A program made the translations under genes and the position numbers. Under the pieces are notes generated by a model. It was not told the origin of the DNA. It saw only the letters and a list, made by a program, of their open reading frames with translations, and did not search any database. A stretch of DNA of 64,000 bases from Blasia pusilla (taxonomy: Eukaryota; Marchantiophyta; Marchantiopsida; Blasiales), in the NCBI GenBank assembly GCA_050084515.1, contig CM114271.1, positions 682,001 through 746,000 on the forward strand. Direction: 5' to 3'. Each line of letters begins with the position of its first letter. Position 1 is the stretch's first letter. Below, piece by piece: positions 50,542-61,520 of the stretch.

Positions 50542-50790
50542 CAGCGTCGTTTGAGGATGCGACAAATCACAATTGTTGCGTTGGTGAGCCCCATGCCTAC
50601 CAAGACAGTTGAGGCAATGGCTGGAGGCGAGACCCAAGGAGATGGACACACCAGGGATGATCGGAAGAGGCACTATTGGACTCCTTGGGATGTTGAGCAA
50701 GTACACCAGGAGATGATAGCCACATCATTGAGTGTGGTTTTGGGTACTACACATTGAGATGAGAGTTATATTTTGTGAGACGGGGTTGCA

Positions 50791-51154
50791 CTGACATCCA
50801 TGCCGGAGAGTCCTACCGTAGTCACGATGGAGACTTGGGAGCCAGATATGAGCCCTAAGTTGACAAGAGGTGAGCGGCGTCGGATACACTAGTTCCTTAG
50901 GAGTTATAGGAGTTGTTTTGCATTTAGTATGTATGATTTGGGTATGCTGAAGGGTCCAGAGATCACCACCTAGCAACCACCGACATCCGCCTTGGAGAGT
51001 CCTACCGTAGTCACGATGGAGACTTGGAAGCCATATATGGGCCCTAAGTTGACACGAGATGAGCGGCGTCGGATACACTAGTTCATTAGGAGTCATAGGA
51101 TTTGTTTTGCATTTAGCATGCATGATTTGGGTACGCTGAAGGGTCCAGAGATCC
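50791..51154 (+). repeat. tandem duplication, 2 x about 189 bp, in the methyltransferase-RT linker
   Basis: GGAGAGTCCTACCGTAGTCA occurs at 50,805 and 50,994. Both units run to GCTGAAGGGTCCAGAGATC. The linker upstream of RT (SPTVVTMETW, GERRRIH, FAFSM(Y/H)DLG) is therefore present twice. Divergence is modest. Confidence 0.92.
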
Positions 51155-52020
51155 GCATTGAGTTGTTGAGTGACACGCCAATCTTTCGACGATCCTACAG
51201 GAACATTGACATGGAGAGGGCTCTGATTTAGAGTAGGATCCATGACTTGTTTGGAGCAGGACTAGTGGAGATGTCACATGGAGAGTATGCATCTGCCACT
51301 GTCATGCCCGCCAAGAAGGATGTGCATGGCAACTGGACGGATAGGCGGATGTGTGGAGATTACTGACATATCAATCGGCAAACGAAGTCCAATAGGTATG
51401 CCATGCCCATCCTTGAGGAGATCTTTGATGCGATTGGGCATGCAAAGGTCTTTAGTTCATTGGATTTGCAAGCCAAATATCATCACTTGCCTATCAAATT
51501 GGAGGACAGGCAGAAGACGGCATTTTGGGACATCAATCCTCACAAGAAGGATTGTTTGTATCAGTGGCGGTTCTTACCATTCAGGTTAAAGAACGCTCCG
51601 GCTGAGTTTAAGAGGGTCATGGATAGGATCTTGGTAGGTGTGGATTTTGCTAGGTGTTATATTGATGACATCGTAGTCTTTAGCGCCACGGTTGAAGAAC
51701 ATGAGTGACATCTAGAGGAGGTGTTTCAATGATTGCACTTACATGGGCTAAAGCTACATCCAGGAAAGTGCAAGTTCTTCTACGACCAAATTGAGTACTT
51801 GGGTCATACGATATACCCTGGGATCTTTGGTGTGCAACACCAAAGATCCCTACATGAAATAGCCTCTACCTTTGTCCCAGGGCGTGGAATGCATGAAATA
51901 GCTTCTACCTATTTAATGCATTCCATGCCCTACTGATGTGAGTTGAGTTCGTACATTCATGGGATTGGAAAATTTCTATCGACGATACGTCAAGGGTTTC
52001 GGTTCGATTGTGAAGCCACT
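51150..52020 (+). pseudogene. gypsy reverse transcriptase domain, broken
   Basis: RT motifs in order: IRIELLSDTPIFRRSYR, MPAKKDVHGNW, CGDY followed by TGA, NRYAMPILEEIFDAIGHAKV, FSSLDLQAKYHHLPI, TAFWDI, YQWRFLPFRLKNAPAEFKRV and RCYIDDIVVFSA (YIDD at 51,658-51,669, intact). The thumb side (LHLHGLKLHPGKCKFF, YLGHTI) follows after two TGA codons. A complex inverted insertion at 51,838-51,915 disrupts the RT connection region. Confidence 0.9.
51820..51930 (+). repeat. pair of hairpins from templated inverted duplication in RT
   Basis: Hairpin 1 has arms GGGATCTTTGGTG (51,820-51,832) and CACCAAAGATCCC (51,838-51,850), perfect 13 bp with a 5-nt loop. Hairpin 2 has arms GGGCGTGGAATGCAT (51,880-51,894) and ATGCATTCCATGCCC (51,916-51,930), 14 of 15 paired. 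Between them ATGAAATAGC(C/T)TCTACCT occurs twice in direct orientation. The inserted piece reads as inverted copies of the flanking element sequence. Confidence 0.88.
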
Positions 52021-52084
52021 AGCCTTGATGACCAAGGTGGATCAAGAGTGAAACTGGGGGGATGAGCAAGAGAGAACATTTTAG

Positions 52085-52795
52085 ATGCTCAAGGATAGAT
52101 TAACTTCCGCGCCCATATTGAGGAGATCGATAAGGGGGCGTCTTTTCCAGATGCATACCGATTGGAGCATGTTGGGGCTTGGAGCCGTGCTCACCCAGCA
52201 TGACGATGATGGTAGAGAGTTCATGGTGGCTTATACTAGTTGCTCAAACAACGTTGTAGAGGCGAAGTATAGCTTGTATGAGGGTGAGTGCTTGGATACA
52301 GTATGGGCTGTCACACATTTCAGATGTTATCTATTCGGCTATCCCTTAACCATCATTACTGATCATCAGCCACTTAAGTGGTTGATGGAGTCCGACAAGC
52401 TTACATGGAAGCTTGCAAGGTGGGCTCTTTTGTTGCAAGAGTATGACTTCTATGTGGTGCTTAGACATGGGACGCTCAATGAGGATGCAGATGGTTTGAG
52501 CCGTAACCCATGCCCGAGTCAGCGAGATGCAATTGGAGCTCGTTGGCATGGTGAGAGTGATGAGGAGTTGGTGCCAGGATGGCATGCGTCAGCCTATTTG
52601 GGCTTGTTGGCTATGGAGAGCGAGATTGCTGAGACTTCGATGGCGAGGTCTGATGGAGAGTCTTTAGATCGAGAGGACGGTGAGGAGACGACATGTGGCC
52701 GAGACATTCATGACGATGGAGTGGTCTTGGAGTACCCACATATTGGCAACGTCGCGAGCACAATGGATGCTAGAGAGGGGGATCGGATCCTATAG
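52085..52795 (+). pseudogene. gypsy RNase H domain (open stretch)
   Basis: A 236-codon open stretch contains HTDWSMLGLGAVLTQHDDDG, SLYEGECLDTVWAVTHFRCY, LTIITDHQPLKWLM, and HGTLNEDADGLSRNP, the D-E-D set of gypsy RNase H. It is followed by an acidic tether (SDEELVPGW to DREDGEETTCG). A TAG at about 52,793 ends the frame before integrase. Confidence 0.9.
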
Positions 52796-52859
52796 CGAGC
52801 CAAAGGGTCCCGGTGGGAGGGCATACATGTGTTAGGAGTGTGGGAGGATGGTAGAGTGT

Positions 52860-53540
52860 GTGTAGTGCCTCATCCTTTGCAGAGAACATGTTTCGTGCGT
52901 CATGCCCACGAGGAGTTGGGTCATTTTGGAGTGAAGTGGACGTACAACTTGCTCCAGATTCAGTATTGATGGCGAGGCATGCAGATTGACGTTCAGCTAT
53001 TTGTTGCCAGATGTATGGTGTGTGATCGAGTCTGAGCATGGTTCAATGCTCCAACTTCACAGTTTCATCCACTTATGATTATGAGTTTAGGTTATAGATA
53101 GAGTTTGGATTTTGGAGGATCTTTGCCTTTGACGGAGCGCCATAGTCATTATGTGTTGGTGATGGTCGAGCACTTCTCGAAGTGGAAAGAGTTGGTTGCA
53201 TTGCCTGACAAAGCAAGCGAGGGAGTAGCGTATGCCTTCCTAGATCGAGTGCTGAGTCATTACGGCGCATCAGTTGAGGTGTTGACAGACTAGGGTACAA
53301 AGTTCTGCGGGGAGTTTTAGGCCTTGTGTGATCAGACAGTGATCGATCACCGCACTACTTCGCGAGATCAATCCTGAGGCAGATGGACTAGCGGAGCGGG
53401 TTGTGCAGACGGTAAAGAGAGGATTACGCAAGTATGGCTTGCAGAGAGGTCACCTGGGAGATTGGGACCTTCAGTTGCCGTGGTTGGCGAAGGGATATAG
53501 ATTCAGCATGCATGCATCCTTAGCATTGTCATGTCAAGAG
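52860..53540 (+). pseudogene. gypsy integrase zinc-binding and catalytic core, broken
   Basis: The zinc-binding part reads HEELGHFGVKWTYNLLQIQY, then a TGA, then RCMVCD (HHCC). The core reads DFGGSLPLTERHSHYVLVMV with the first catalytic Asp, FSKWKELVALPDKASEGV, VLTD followed by TAG and GTKFCGE (second Asp), and EADGLAERVVQTVKRGLRK with the catalytic Glu after a frameshift. The frame is then interrupted by an insertion near 53,540 shortly after FSMHASLA. Confidence 0.85.
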
Positions 53541-54800
53541 CCTTTCTTCGAGTAAGGGCAGGCCTTATAGCTACGGTAGACGTGGTCGATGCAAGGTGAA
53601 CTCTCTAAGAAGTTCTCTTCTTTTAATACAAGATTATTATGTATACTCTTCATTCTCTCACAACAGGTATCACAAATTGAAGTGCCGAGGCGATCACTTC
53701 TTCATAACATCAGACCCCAAAATTCATAACTATAAACTCCCTATAAATTACTTTACGCTTGTACAAGAGGAAGATAGCATAACTAGTGTTAAATCCTACT
53801 TGAGCAGGCCTATTGACGTCCATGGATCACTATATAAGGACATACAAAGTACAATCCCATGTCCTTCCATATGTGATAATAGGAAGGATCACGTGAGTTG
53901 GAGATTGAATGACTTGGTTCATGAACGACTCCCCAAAGTGATTAACTAAATAGCGAGTGAACCAGTGCCTATCTACAAAGAGTATCTTGACATGGTATGG
54001 ATTGAGGAAAGGAAAATCGGGCACAACTCGTGCTCCATCCCTATCCATGTTTGATAGACATGCTCTACTCTCCTCAAGAATGGGTTTTGGCGGAGTTATT
54101 CTCCCAAGAGGGTAATCCACTCTCATTGGGAAAGTAATAAGCCAAAAAATTCACTACTTTAGTATGACTATCCACCTCTAAGGTGACAAACCTCTCATCT
54201 CCACACACACACCACACTATAGAAATCTCTCGAAGAATAGACCATGGTCAAGCTACTCTCCCAAGAGGGGTGATCCACTCTCATTGGAAGAGCAAGCAAT
54301 CCCAAAGCCATACACTCAAGAGTGACACGAAAGACTCAAGATGTGGAATAGAAGGTGATGAACCCTCGAAGGTCCCTCCTCTTTATATACTCACAAGAGA
54401 CCCACAAGAATACGAAATAGTGCTAATCTTATCTTGTGTCACATGGCTTCCTCTCAAGGCTTAGCCAATCATATTTTGACACAAGTAGATTTCCTCTTAT
54501 CTCTTCCAAAATATCCTCTTTTACCCAGTTGATATTTTCCAAATTACCTCAACTAACCTAGCCACCAACCAAGTTTACTTTTGCTTTTCATTAAAGCACC
54601 AACCTCACTGCTTTACTTTTATAAAGTCATCTTTTATTTATTACCTCTTTTCTTAAAGTTGGGCCCGCATAAAAGAGGCACCATAAAGAGGTTTAAACAT
54701 GGAATTTCCTTTCCCTAAGCTAATTTACTTAATACTAATAAAACTCTATCTAAAACTTAACGAGGAAAGAGTTTACACACTGGCTCATTTTACTATACGA
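53540..54800. mobile_element. inserted segment of about 1.2-1.3 kb splitting the integrase
   Basis: Integrase coding stops near 53,540 and resumes near 54,800 (SLYLLLYGREPYLL). The intervening sequence has a different composition (AT-rich) and no known domain. It contains a diverged direct repeat of about 40 bp (CTCCCAAGAGGG and CCACTCTCATTGG at 54,101-54,130 and 54,251-54,290). Boundaries are approximate and I could not define a target-site duplication, so its class is unknown. Confidence 0.65.
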
Positions 54801-55285
54801 GAGCGTCTTTCTCACTATACTTGTTGCTTTATGGCCGAGAGCCATATTTACTTGCGGCCATTCGTCAAGATACTGGTGAGGTGTTGAACCTTGATGACCC
54901 TGATGTATGGATGCGAGCATGTTCTCAGAGGGTTGAGTTATTTCGGAGAGTGATGCCCATGGTGTTTGAAAACTTGATGATTGCGCAACATCGGGATACG
55001 TTGAGGTATGCGACTATTCGGGGAGGTGGTTATCGACCTACTATTCGGAGGTTTCATCAGGAAGACTATGTCTACTTGCAGCAGACGGCACCCACGACGT
55101 TGGATGTGATTATAGGACGCACCATCTTGAGAGTGCGTGAGGTTTTGCCATCTGGTGTTTTCTTATTGGAGGGACGCGATGGTATGGTTTGGAAGGACCA
55201 CGTGCATAACTATGCGCCATGTCATCTTCCGAACATTGACGGTACAGTTCATCCAAGCTTAGCAATAGTTCCTACAGACTTGCGA
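54801..55285 (+). pseudogene. integrase C-terminal region
   Basis: The open frame resumes with LLYGREPYLLAAIRQDTGEV, the standard end of a gypsy integrase core, through a helical segment (VWMRACSQRVELFRRVMPMV) to RFHQEDYVYLQQ and RTILRVREVLPSGVFLLEGR. The last two correspond to the SH3-like DNA-binding module of gypsy integrases. The frame is continuous with the PHD finger that follows. Confidence 0.85.
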
Positions 55286-55423
55286 TATATGTTGTGTGGT
55301 TCTGTTCGTGGTGCAGCCACTATGCTAGTCTGTGATGAGTGTTCGAGAGGATGGCATATGGCATGTTTGACGCCACCTCTCACTAGGGTTCCTCAGGGAC
55401 GATGGATGTGTCCCATATGTACA
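55286..55423 (+). pseudogene. C-terminal PHD finger fused to integrase
   Basis: The last 46 residues of the integrase frame fit a PHD finger. They begin YMLCGSVRGAATMLVCDECS, continue RGWHMACLTPPL, and end GRWMCPICT before TAG. Ligands are C-x2-C (first Cys replaced by Tyr), CDEC, H and C in WHMAC, and CPIC, so seven of eight Cys4-His-Cys3 positions are present with the typical Trp two residues before the last pair. TGT to TAT would explain the lost ligand. PHD fingers commonly read histone H3 tails. Here the domain occupies the place of a chromodomain and probably steered integration; that function is inferred. Confidence 0.88.
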
Positions 55424-55608
55424 TAGAGTAGGTAGTTCTATATTCCGACTTGTGTGTGTGACATGGATGACAAGAAGGCAACTAACGATGGGGCCACATG
55501 AGCACCCGACCTTCTTGCTCTTAGCGTCTGAGAGATGTATGTCATGGTAGGTAGGGATAGATGGCTATCTGGGGTTAGAGGGATCTAACCACCAGCTAGG
55601 GGGGCCAT

Positions 55609-55734
55609 TGGAGATATTTTGGTACTTCTTGTCTCGTTATTTTGATGCCTTGAGTTAGCATGGGATCGTGCGTGTTTGTGTGTGTGTTCAGTGACAACGA
55701 TGTATGTTGTGTAGCGATGTGTATGCGCACGATA
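55609..55734 (+). repeat. extra copy of the LTR terminal block before the 3' LTR
   Basis: After a polypurine-like AGGGGGGCC (55,598-55,606), a block starting TGGAGATATTTTGGTACTTC and ending GTATGCGCACGATA duplicates the 3' end of the LTR that follows (56,241-56,532), but with a short TG run where the second copy has about 93 TG units. Confidence 0.8.
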
Positions 55735-55736
55735 AC

Positions 55737-56532
<796 letters not shown>

Positions 56533-57515
56533 CTTGCCTCCTTCCCTTCTTGGGATATTGTTGACTTTCCTTCTTCTCTTATGATATTTGCTTTTATAAT
56601 AAAGTGGGTTCTCTTCTTTACTCTAAAGGATGGAAGGAATAGATGTCCTTGGAGTCACTACAAGTAGCTGGGACATGGATGGTGTGGGGATAATTTTGAA
56701 TAGTGTGGAGGTTAGTTTTAGTTTATGACCAACTATTTATGGATACCAATCCTTAGTATGAAATTATATAAATATCTTAGATAATACATAAATTTTGTTG
56801 GATATGGTTAGTTTGTATGTGAGCATAATAATCTAAGAATGAACATTGATAGTTATCCTTTGTATGAGTCAATGAAAATGGGAAGAAAAAAATTTCAATT
56901 CTTAGGGCACCTTTGGTCATAAGTTCTTAAAGAGGAATTGATATCGTTTGAGGGTTTTAAAATGTGGCTTATAAATTTTTAAGCCATATTCCCTCTCAAA
57001 TCCGTAGGAAATCCTAAACATTGCAACCACAAGGAGAGAGGTAAATACACTTCAATTTATTCACGTGAGGACTTCATATGAGGATTTAATTCGAGGCCAC
57101 CATCTTAGGAAATTCAGTTTGTTTGAGAATCTTATTATGGGCCTCTACATGAATTTATCTTACACATGTTGACTAAGTTTCTCTCCATTTGGAAGAGCAA
57201 CACTAAGTGACCCCAATGTTGAAATCACCTTCCTTGTTCCTCCTTGGAAATGTCCAAGCCCTACTCATCTCCCAACCAACTAATCTTTGTATTTAACTAG
57301 CCTCGATCTTGTAGAGAGTTGTAATACAAAACTCAACTATTGAATAGAGTGACTCTACGTACCTCGTTTGTACAAATGGTGCAAGCTTGGGAGAAGGCGA
57401 CAAGCATATCCCTCCGTAAGAGTACAAACTCGTTGATCTTGTTTTGGATGTTGGTGAGATTAGCTTGTACGGGATTCACACTTTTTCTTTAGCTATGACT
57501 GGGTGCTGGGTGTAG
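56533..57515. other. AT-rich intergenic sequence
   Basis: Nothing recognised on either strand. Confidence 0.4.
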
Positions 57516-57600
57516 CGTCGGTGTTCCAAACTCTTTGAAACCCCCTCCTTGTACTTTCAATGGGTTCTCCCATCTCCTTTTATTCATATCTTGTTTGCTC
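57516..57600 (+). mobile_element. possible short 3' tail fragment of the R2-like element
   Basis: ACTCTTTGAAACCCCCTCC, TTGTACTTTCAATGGGTT and CTCCCATC in this order resemble the 3' tail at 59,420-59,485 (ACTCTTTGAGTCCCCCTC, TTGTACTTCCGATGGGTT). The match is short and diverged. Confidence 0.4.
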
Positions 57601-58901
57601 TCTCTCATTAAGGCATATCTACAAGAAGATACAAAATTTGAAAACTTTTATCCTTAATAAGCGCATTCTCCAATATGATCTTAGTTAAAGTGGGTGCCCC
57701 TCACCCACTTTCGCTAATGTGGAGCTCAACCCTACAATATTGCCAATGATTGAATGCAGCTTCATTTGCAATGCTTCATCATGTTTGCAATTAAAAAGTT
57801 GTAGGAGTCATTAGGGGAAAAAAGGGTGATTTCAACTTTCAAGGTGGGAGTGAGTCAAATTTTATGCCACATTAAATTTTTTTAAATACCACCGTAATAC
57901 AACCACTTGTATCATTTCATGTGACAATTTATTTAACTCCTCCAACTAACACTAGACATACCATACCCTCCTTTGCATAGAGATATGGAGATGCTATTGT
58001 ACTATGATGTCTTACAAATGCCCAACTTAAACAACAACTATTAGATGGAAAAGTACTACAGTACCAACTTAGAAAAAGTCACATTTTTCCGTTCCTTAAT
58101 AAATATGAAGCTCGTCATTCACTTTCATCCATTTGAATGTTTTCCTAATTTTTCATTTTAATATAAATTTAATACTTTTAATTACCAAAATTCAGGTGGA
58201 GGGGATGCAGCGTACCCAGATAGAGATCGAGGTGGGACCAGGAAAGGTGTCCCCTGATAGAGGACGAGTGGGACCGGCGAAAGGTCGAAGGAGGAGATGA
58301 CAGGCGACCGGCTTACGGATTTGGAGCAACTTTCTCTCGGTACTGTGATGGAGACTTCGGAGGTCGTTGGATTCATACTTATCACTGGCCCGAAGTTGAA
58401 GTAGATCCCTACCCAATTGGCTTAGAGCTAAAGAGACGATAAATCCAAGTTTTCTTTATTTTGGAATACTTTTCGCATTTGTAATATATTTCTTATTATT
58501 ATATGATTTAATAAATAATAGAAGAAAATGGTAATGCTGATTAGTGTCCGGACGGGAAACCGAGGAATGTGGACAGACGCTCTTCTCTCTGCAGAGTCTG
58601 CACCACAACTGAGCCTGGACTCTGTGGTGAGACGAGGAGGTGGGGTCCGGAAGGCATGACACGTGGTGCTCCCGTGGTCAATGGCGAGAAGGTGAGGGAG
58701 GACTTGATGAGACACGGAAGCATCTCGGCCCAACAAGGCGGATTCACAAACCGGGGTTACCGGACTTAACAGAACTGCGAGTCAGCCGGACAGTCCCTGT
58801 GGGCCTGGACCGCAATTATTGTGCGGGGAGGAAGCAGGTAAGGGCGCAGTTTTACGGTACTACGGGCAGCGGCAGCAACAACCCCTCTTCGCTTCTTCCT
58901 G
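57601..58901. other. intergenic; GC content rises after 58,190
   Basis: 57,601-58,190 is AT-rich with no features. 58,190-58,430 and 58,540-58,900 are GC-rich blocks with overlapping open frames on both strands but no domain I recognise. Confidence 0.35.
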
Positions 58902-58909
58902 CCTCCTGT

Positions 58910-59493
58910 TTACATGACACGTGAGGTTGAGGTGGTTGTGGCGGACGTGGTAGTCACAGATCTTACGCGGGAGGCAGTGCGAGCCCAAGTGGTGGCCCAA
59001 GGGCGAATGCTACAAGGAGCGGGCGGCGGCGGCGGCGAAGAAGACACATATCTACAGTCGACTACACGAGGGACACATCTTCATCCCCCTGGCCATAGAG
59101 ATGTATGGGGCTATGGGGGAGAGGTTCGACTCGTTCCTTACGGACTGCGCCCATCATCTCCACTCGAGAAATGGGTTGTCCTTAGCTACTGCGATTCTGT
59201 ATTGTACGCAGCGGGTCTCCATAGCGTTGCAGCGTGCCCAGGCCAATGGAATTTTGCGGCGGGCTCAGGCTGTGGGAGACGCCGGCGCTAGAGGCCCACT
59301 TAGTAGTAGTCATAGCTCTCTTGTTGTTGCTGATATTGTCTCTGCTGTTGGTGAGTTTCGTCGTTAGGGGGGGGAATGCCCCCTTCTTCCTTTTCTGGTC
59401 GTGTTGTGGCCTTCAGGTTTTGACTCTTTGAGTCCCCCTCTTTTGTACTTCCGATGGGTTTTCCATCACTCGTTTTTATCGAAGTGCATCTTT
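58910..59493 (+). mobile_element. 5'-truncated R2-like insertion with target-site duplication
   Basis: The insertion starts inside the C-terminal coding region (TTACATGACACGTGAG, equivalent to LYMTRE) and runs through DVVVTDLTREAVRAQ, MYGAMGERFDSFL and the coding end to the 3' tail ending GAAGTGCATCTTT. CCTCCTGT flanks it at 58,902-58,909 and 59,494-59,501. The low divergence from the 3.1-kb copy and a visible duplication suggest a fairly recent insertion. It has no poly(A) tail. It defines the exact 3' end of the family. Confidence 0.92.
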
Positions 59494-59501
59494 CCTCCTG
59501 T

Positions 59502-60367
59502 GACCGAGGACAGGACGGTTGGGGAAGTGCCAACCAACCTGTTCCGTCTGAGTTCACGTCATCGGCTCTTCTCAATTTGCGGGCCCCGTGAAAGAGCATT
59601 GCGGCAAACGGAGGCCGTCAGCCGGTGATCCGTCTGTGCTTGCCGATTTCTCGCATCGCCCGTTAAGTCAAGATGGTAGGATCCTCCGCCACGTGTTCTC
59701 AGGACGTCGGATAGGGTCGGCATTTGGCCGGAAAATTCTTTAATGAGTAATAGTCGTTATTTTTATTATGCATTTCGTGTCATTAGTATTTGCCGAGCTC
59801 ACAGAATGTGTTCCCCCGTCTTCCGCTTCGTGCGGCAGGGTCGTCGTCTGCCGGTTTTCTCCACCGGTAGAATTCATCAGCGGTCGTCCTTAGCGCATAT
59901 GCAGGGCGGAATGGGACGGACCGATAGTTTCCTTTCTTGTGCTTTCCTTTCCAACCGGCGGCGGCGGCCGCCACCCGCGATCCTTGACAGGGGCCGGTGG
60001 CCTGAGCTGGGCATGCCATCATACAGCGAGGTCCGTTGAATTACTACATCTGACGGTCCGAAGGGGACACGCTACAAAGCATGACGCTGTCACGGGAGCC
60101 TGCATGGGCAGTGTGCAATGCTGTCCTTCCTTCAGACAACGCATGTCACCAGTACAGCAGCCCTGTCTCTCGCCTATCTATTATTGTTCTTAATTTCGTC
60201 CTTGTTCTTATAGTAAAGTGCTTATTTTCTCCTGGGGGTTATTTTGGTTATATATATACATAACCAAAATTAGTAAAATAGAAAGGGTGTATAAAAGTCC
60301 TAAGATAATGTAAACTAGTGGACGTTATATATTGTACCAGTATACTTTCACGGTGCTATGGGTGAAA
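59502..60367. other. GC-rich intergenic sequence
   Basis: Open frames on both strands (for example 59,743-60,039, +) reflect high GC rather than a gene I can recognise. A GGCGGCGGCGG run lies at about 59,957-59,967. Confidence 0.35.
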
Positions 60368-60549
60368 GGGCACACCTGTAAAATCTGCATGTATGTTATA
60401 TTAAATCATCCGTAAAAAATTACACGTGTCAGCATCAGAGATGATTTTTCATAACAGACGTACAGATTTTACACGCGTGCCCTTGTTTTGTTGGAATGAT
60501 GAGACCTTGGTGGTCTCATCATGGCCCATTCCAACAAAACAAGGGCACA
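60368..60549. repeat. nested inverted repeat (foldback structure)
   Basis: Arms at 60,478-60,507 and 60,513-60,549 pair over 30 nt (GTGCCCTTGTTTTGTTGG and its complement CCAACAAAACAAGGGCAC at the base), with a 5-nt loop and one 6-nt bulge. In addition, 60,368-60,393 (AGGGCACACCTGTAAAATCT) is inverted relative to 60,459-60,484 (AGATTTTACACGCGTGCCCT). The unit looks like a small foldback element or a hairpin-RNA-like locus. Confidence 0.8.
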
Positions 60550-61380
60550 ACATACATCGGAGGGTAAGGAGCGCTTTCGCGTATCTTGGCGCAACCGCTA
60601 AACTAGGAACTCTCAACTCTCACTCCTAGCTCAATTCATTTTGGCTAGCCTGAAAAACGAGCGTATTATGATCCAAAACACAAACCCTCAAGATGCACTT
60701 TGTCTCACCTCTCTCGAACTCAAAAACCTTGCTCACCACCACTCAACTGGCCATCATCCCATTCCACTCTCCTATAGTCGTAATCTCAAAACCCCCCTCT
60801 TCTTCTCAATCAAACCGTGAATGATATACTCAATTTATCATTGCGTGCAACAACTCAAAAGAAGCGTCTCCTTCCAAGATTTCCAATGACACCAGCTTCG
60901 CCCAAAATGCCCCACTTGGAGTGCTCTATTTTATGCCCACACCCCATGCTCAACTTGAGGAACGCTACGTGGCCATTTAGTTCTTCATGGTTCCCGATCG
61001 GAACGTACACCTCGTACCTGACTCATGTTCGTATTCGAGTACAACTTTTACCCATGGTTGTCCACTTGCTTGAGTCATGTTTCTTATGGCTGCGTGGTGA
61101 TCACAACTCTTGTGACTTGGTTTCGGACTAGGGCATCGCCACCCCGACACCACTTTTGGTGGTCATACGAGTTAGCTCCTCACTAACTTGTTTTGGTCCT
61201 CAGTTAACTCAAGTTAGTGGAGTTTTGTGCGTAAAACACACATGGGTCTAAGATCATGGTTCTCCATGTCTCACTTCTCGAATCTCATTCACTTGAACCT
61301 AAACCTAGACCCGGACCTAGACTCCTAAACCTAGACCTAGTCCCAACCTAGAAATGGCTTTGACACCTTTTAGGTAGTGT
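60550..61380. other. intergenic, nothing recognised
   Basis: A 104-codon open frame (60,817-61,131, +) has no recognisable domain. A CTAAACCTAGAC-like motif is repeated several times at 61,298-61,345. Confidence 0.35.
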
Positions 61381-61520
61381 TTGATCATTTCAACAAGCAA
61401 GCTCACTTTGTGACTTTGTACCTTGATAAGAAACCACTGTAACTTGCAAGAATCGCAAAATCATTCCTAACCCATATGTTTCAATTGCATGAAATCCCAA
61501 GAGACATTGTGAGTGAAAGA

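Noticed and set aside
58914-59291. 125-codon open frame that looks like a short gene
   Set aside because: It is the C-terminal coding tail of the R2-like element in a 5'-truncated copy with target-site duplication.
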